From Acidobacteria bacterium UBA2994 (GTDB taxonomy: Bacteria > Acidobacteriota > Vicinamibacteria > Vicinamibacterales > UBA8438): a DNA stretch of 54,610 bases. A program made the position numbers and the translations under genes. The stretch spans positions 1 to 54,610 of the forward strand of contig DEAA01000020.1 in assembly GCA_002346545.1 (NCBI GenBank), read 5' to 3'. This document shows positions 49,794 through 54,610 of this stretch, one piece after another (the stretch's first letter is position 1; every line of letters starts with the position of its first letter). The notes beneath the pieces were generated by a model. That model worked only from the letters and a program-made list of their open reading frames with translations. It made no database searches and was not told the DNA's origin.

Positions 49794-50867
49794 ATGCCCC
49801 CGATCGAGTTTGGCTCACCGGTGTTCCTGTGGCTGCTGCCGATCCCGGCGACGCTCGCCGTGGTGTGGGCGTGGCAACTGACTCGCCGCCGCGCGGAAGT
49901 GCACCGGACCGCCGACAGCCGGACCACGCCGGTGATCGAACGTTTTCCCTACACCGGGGGCCTGTCCTTCTGGGGCTCGGTGGTGCTGGCCTCGGCGCTG
50001 CTGACGGTGGCACTCGCGCAACCACAGGTGCTGGCCTCGGTCACCGAGAACGCCGGCGCCGATTTCATCATCCTACAGGACGGCTCCACTTCGATGCGGG
50101 TCAGCGATACGGACCCGGATCGGTGGCAGCGCTCCATCGGCTGGATCCGGATGTTCGCCGAACTCCTCAGCTGGAACGACCAGCGGGTGGCGCTGGCGCT
50201 CTTCGCACATCGCGCCGCCCCTCAGATCCGACTGACCCGTGACCCGAACGCCCTGTTCTTCTTCCTTGATTTCCTGAGCGACGAACCACCGTTCCGGCTG
50301 GAGGACGACACCAGTTGGGATACCAACATCGAGGAGGGCATCTACTGGGGCGTCCGGATGTTCGAGCTTGATGCCGAGCTCTACGGCGAGCGCCTCAGCT
50401 CGAAGGCGTTCATCGTCATCTCGGATGGCCAGGCCTGGTCGGGCGAGGTCGAGAAGGCGCTTGAGCTGGCCCGCGGCCGCGGTATCCGGGTCTACGTGGT
50501 CGGTGTCGGCACCACCGCCGGCGGCTACATTCCGCAGCTTCCACCCGGGCCGTTCACGCCTCCCGAAGACCCGATTCACTCCGTGCTCGACCGCGACTCG
50601 TTGCGCGCCATCGCGCAGGCCGGCGAGGGCCGCTACTTCGAACTGGGCGTCGACTCGGCGCAATCGGTCGTGCTCGATATCCTAAGCGACGTCCAGTCAC
50701 GGGCGGTCTCCACCCAGCGGCGTGAGACGTTCACCGAGCTGTACTGGTATCTGCTGGCACTCGCTGCCGGTGTGCTGTTACTGGGCACCCTCCTGGTGCA
50801 AGAGCGCACCCAGCTCTGGTGGCAGATGGGCGTAGCGACCGCCCTGGTGGTCTTACTGCTTCGTTAG
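49794..50867 (+). CDS. Membrane vWA-domain protein (BatA/BatB-like), second copy
   Basis: A 357-residue protein with helices at the N-terminus (VFLWLLPIPATLAVVWAW), at ~60-77 (LSFWGSVVLASALLTVALA) and two at the C-terminus (YWYLLALAAGVLLLGTLLV, VATALVVLLLR). The vWA domain has an intact metal-ion site, DGSTS (D96) in FIILQDGSTSMRVSD, plus TSWDTNIEEG and FIVISDGQAWSG. It closes the six-gene MoxR operon, 12 bp after the TPR-like gene, and converges on the oxidoreductase gene 20 bp further. Confidence 0.85.
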   Translation: MPPIEFGSPVFLWLLPIPATLAVVWAWQLTRRRAEVHRTADSRTTPVIERFPYTGGLSFWGSVVLASALLTVALAQPQVLASVTENAGADFIILQDGSTSMRVSDTDPDRWQRSIGWIRMFAELLSWNDQRVALALFAHRAAPQIRLTRDPNALFFFLDFLSDEPPFRLEDDTSWDTNIEEGIYWGVRMFELDAELYGERLSSKAFIVISDGQAWSGEVEKALELARGRGIRVYVVGVGTTAGGYIPQLPPGPFTPPEDPIHSVLDRDSLRAIAQAGEGRYFELGVDSAQSVVLDILSDVQSRAVSTQRRETFTELYWYLLALAAGVLLLGTLLVQERTQLWWQMGVATALVVLLLR

Positions 50868-50887
50868 CGGCCACGCGCCGTCTCGAC

Positions 50888-54610
<3,723 letters not shown>

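Overview
The window looks like chromosomal DNA from a GC-rich Gram-negative bacterium. Many products carry signal peptides or lipoboxes, and there are periplasmic quinoprotein-like and FMN-binding proteins. The gene mix (quinoprotein dehydrogenase with SMP-30 lactonase, exported serine hydrolases, a Bat/MoxR operon, a RapA-type SNF2 ATPase and a very long pyruvate:ferredoxin-oxidoreductase-like protein) would suit an Acidobacteriota-type genome. That placement is inference: no rRNA or ribosomal marker is present.

Left part (1 to about 12.5 kb). This DNA is visibly less GC-rich than the rest (about 55% in a line I counted, against about 65% further right) and carries two plus-strand blocks. 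The first (554-4704) is a tight four-gene operon: a GNAT acetyltransferase, a class III PLP aminotransferase, an SRPBCC/START-like protein, and a fusion of a cyclic-nucleotide-binding domain to a CoA-acylating aldehyde dehydrogenase. Together these could turn an acyl-CoA into an aldehyde, then an amine, then an N-acyl amine. The second block (5136-11712) holds a flavin amine oxidase fused to ankyrin repeats, a VOC-SRPBCC fusion, a cytokinin-dehydrogenase-like flavoenzyme and a membrane acyltransferase. It is bracketed by two diverged inverted repeats of about 160 bp, the left one running into a tRNA/tmRNA-like 3' end. I read it as an acquired metabolic island.

Middle (11.9-32.5 kb). This region holds a DnaQ-like exonuclease, an SDR and an acyl-CoA ligase, a PQQ dehydrogenase with a gluconolactonase-like lipoprotein, two class-C beta-lactamase-fold hydrolases, RmlC, an exported metallo-beta-lactamase-fold lactonase-like lipoprotein, a GT4 glycosyltransferase, a BamB-like propeller, an exported FKBP, a large alpha/beta hydrolase, a c-type cytochrome and an NHL-propeller lipoprotein. 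Decay is visible as a broken small membrane-protein gene and an amino-acid-permease remnant. Two copies of a short inverted-repeat element with a shared core occur here.

Right (32.7-54.6 kb). A HupE-like membrane protein converges on a split NosR/Rnf-like module: a glycine-zipper microprotein, an FMN-binding protein and a membrane polyferredoxin. A second FMN-binding paralogue lies at 44 kb beside an orphan molybdopterin hydroxylase large subunit. Next come an rRNA-methyltransferase-like protein, RapA with a small partner, and a sarcosine-oxidase-like flavoprotein. A possible minus-strand small RNA with a strong terminator precedes the six-gene MoxR-DUF58-vWA operon. The window ends inside a pyruvate:ferredoxin-oxidoreductase-like gene.
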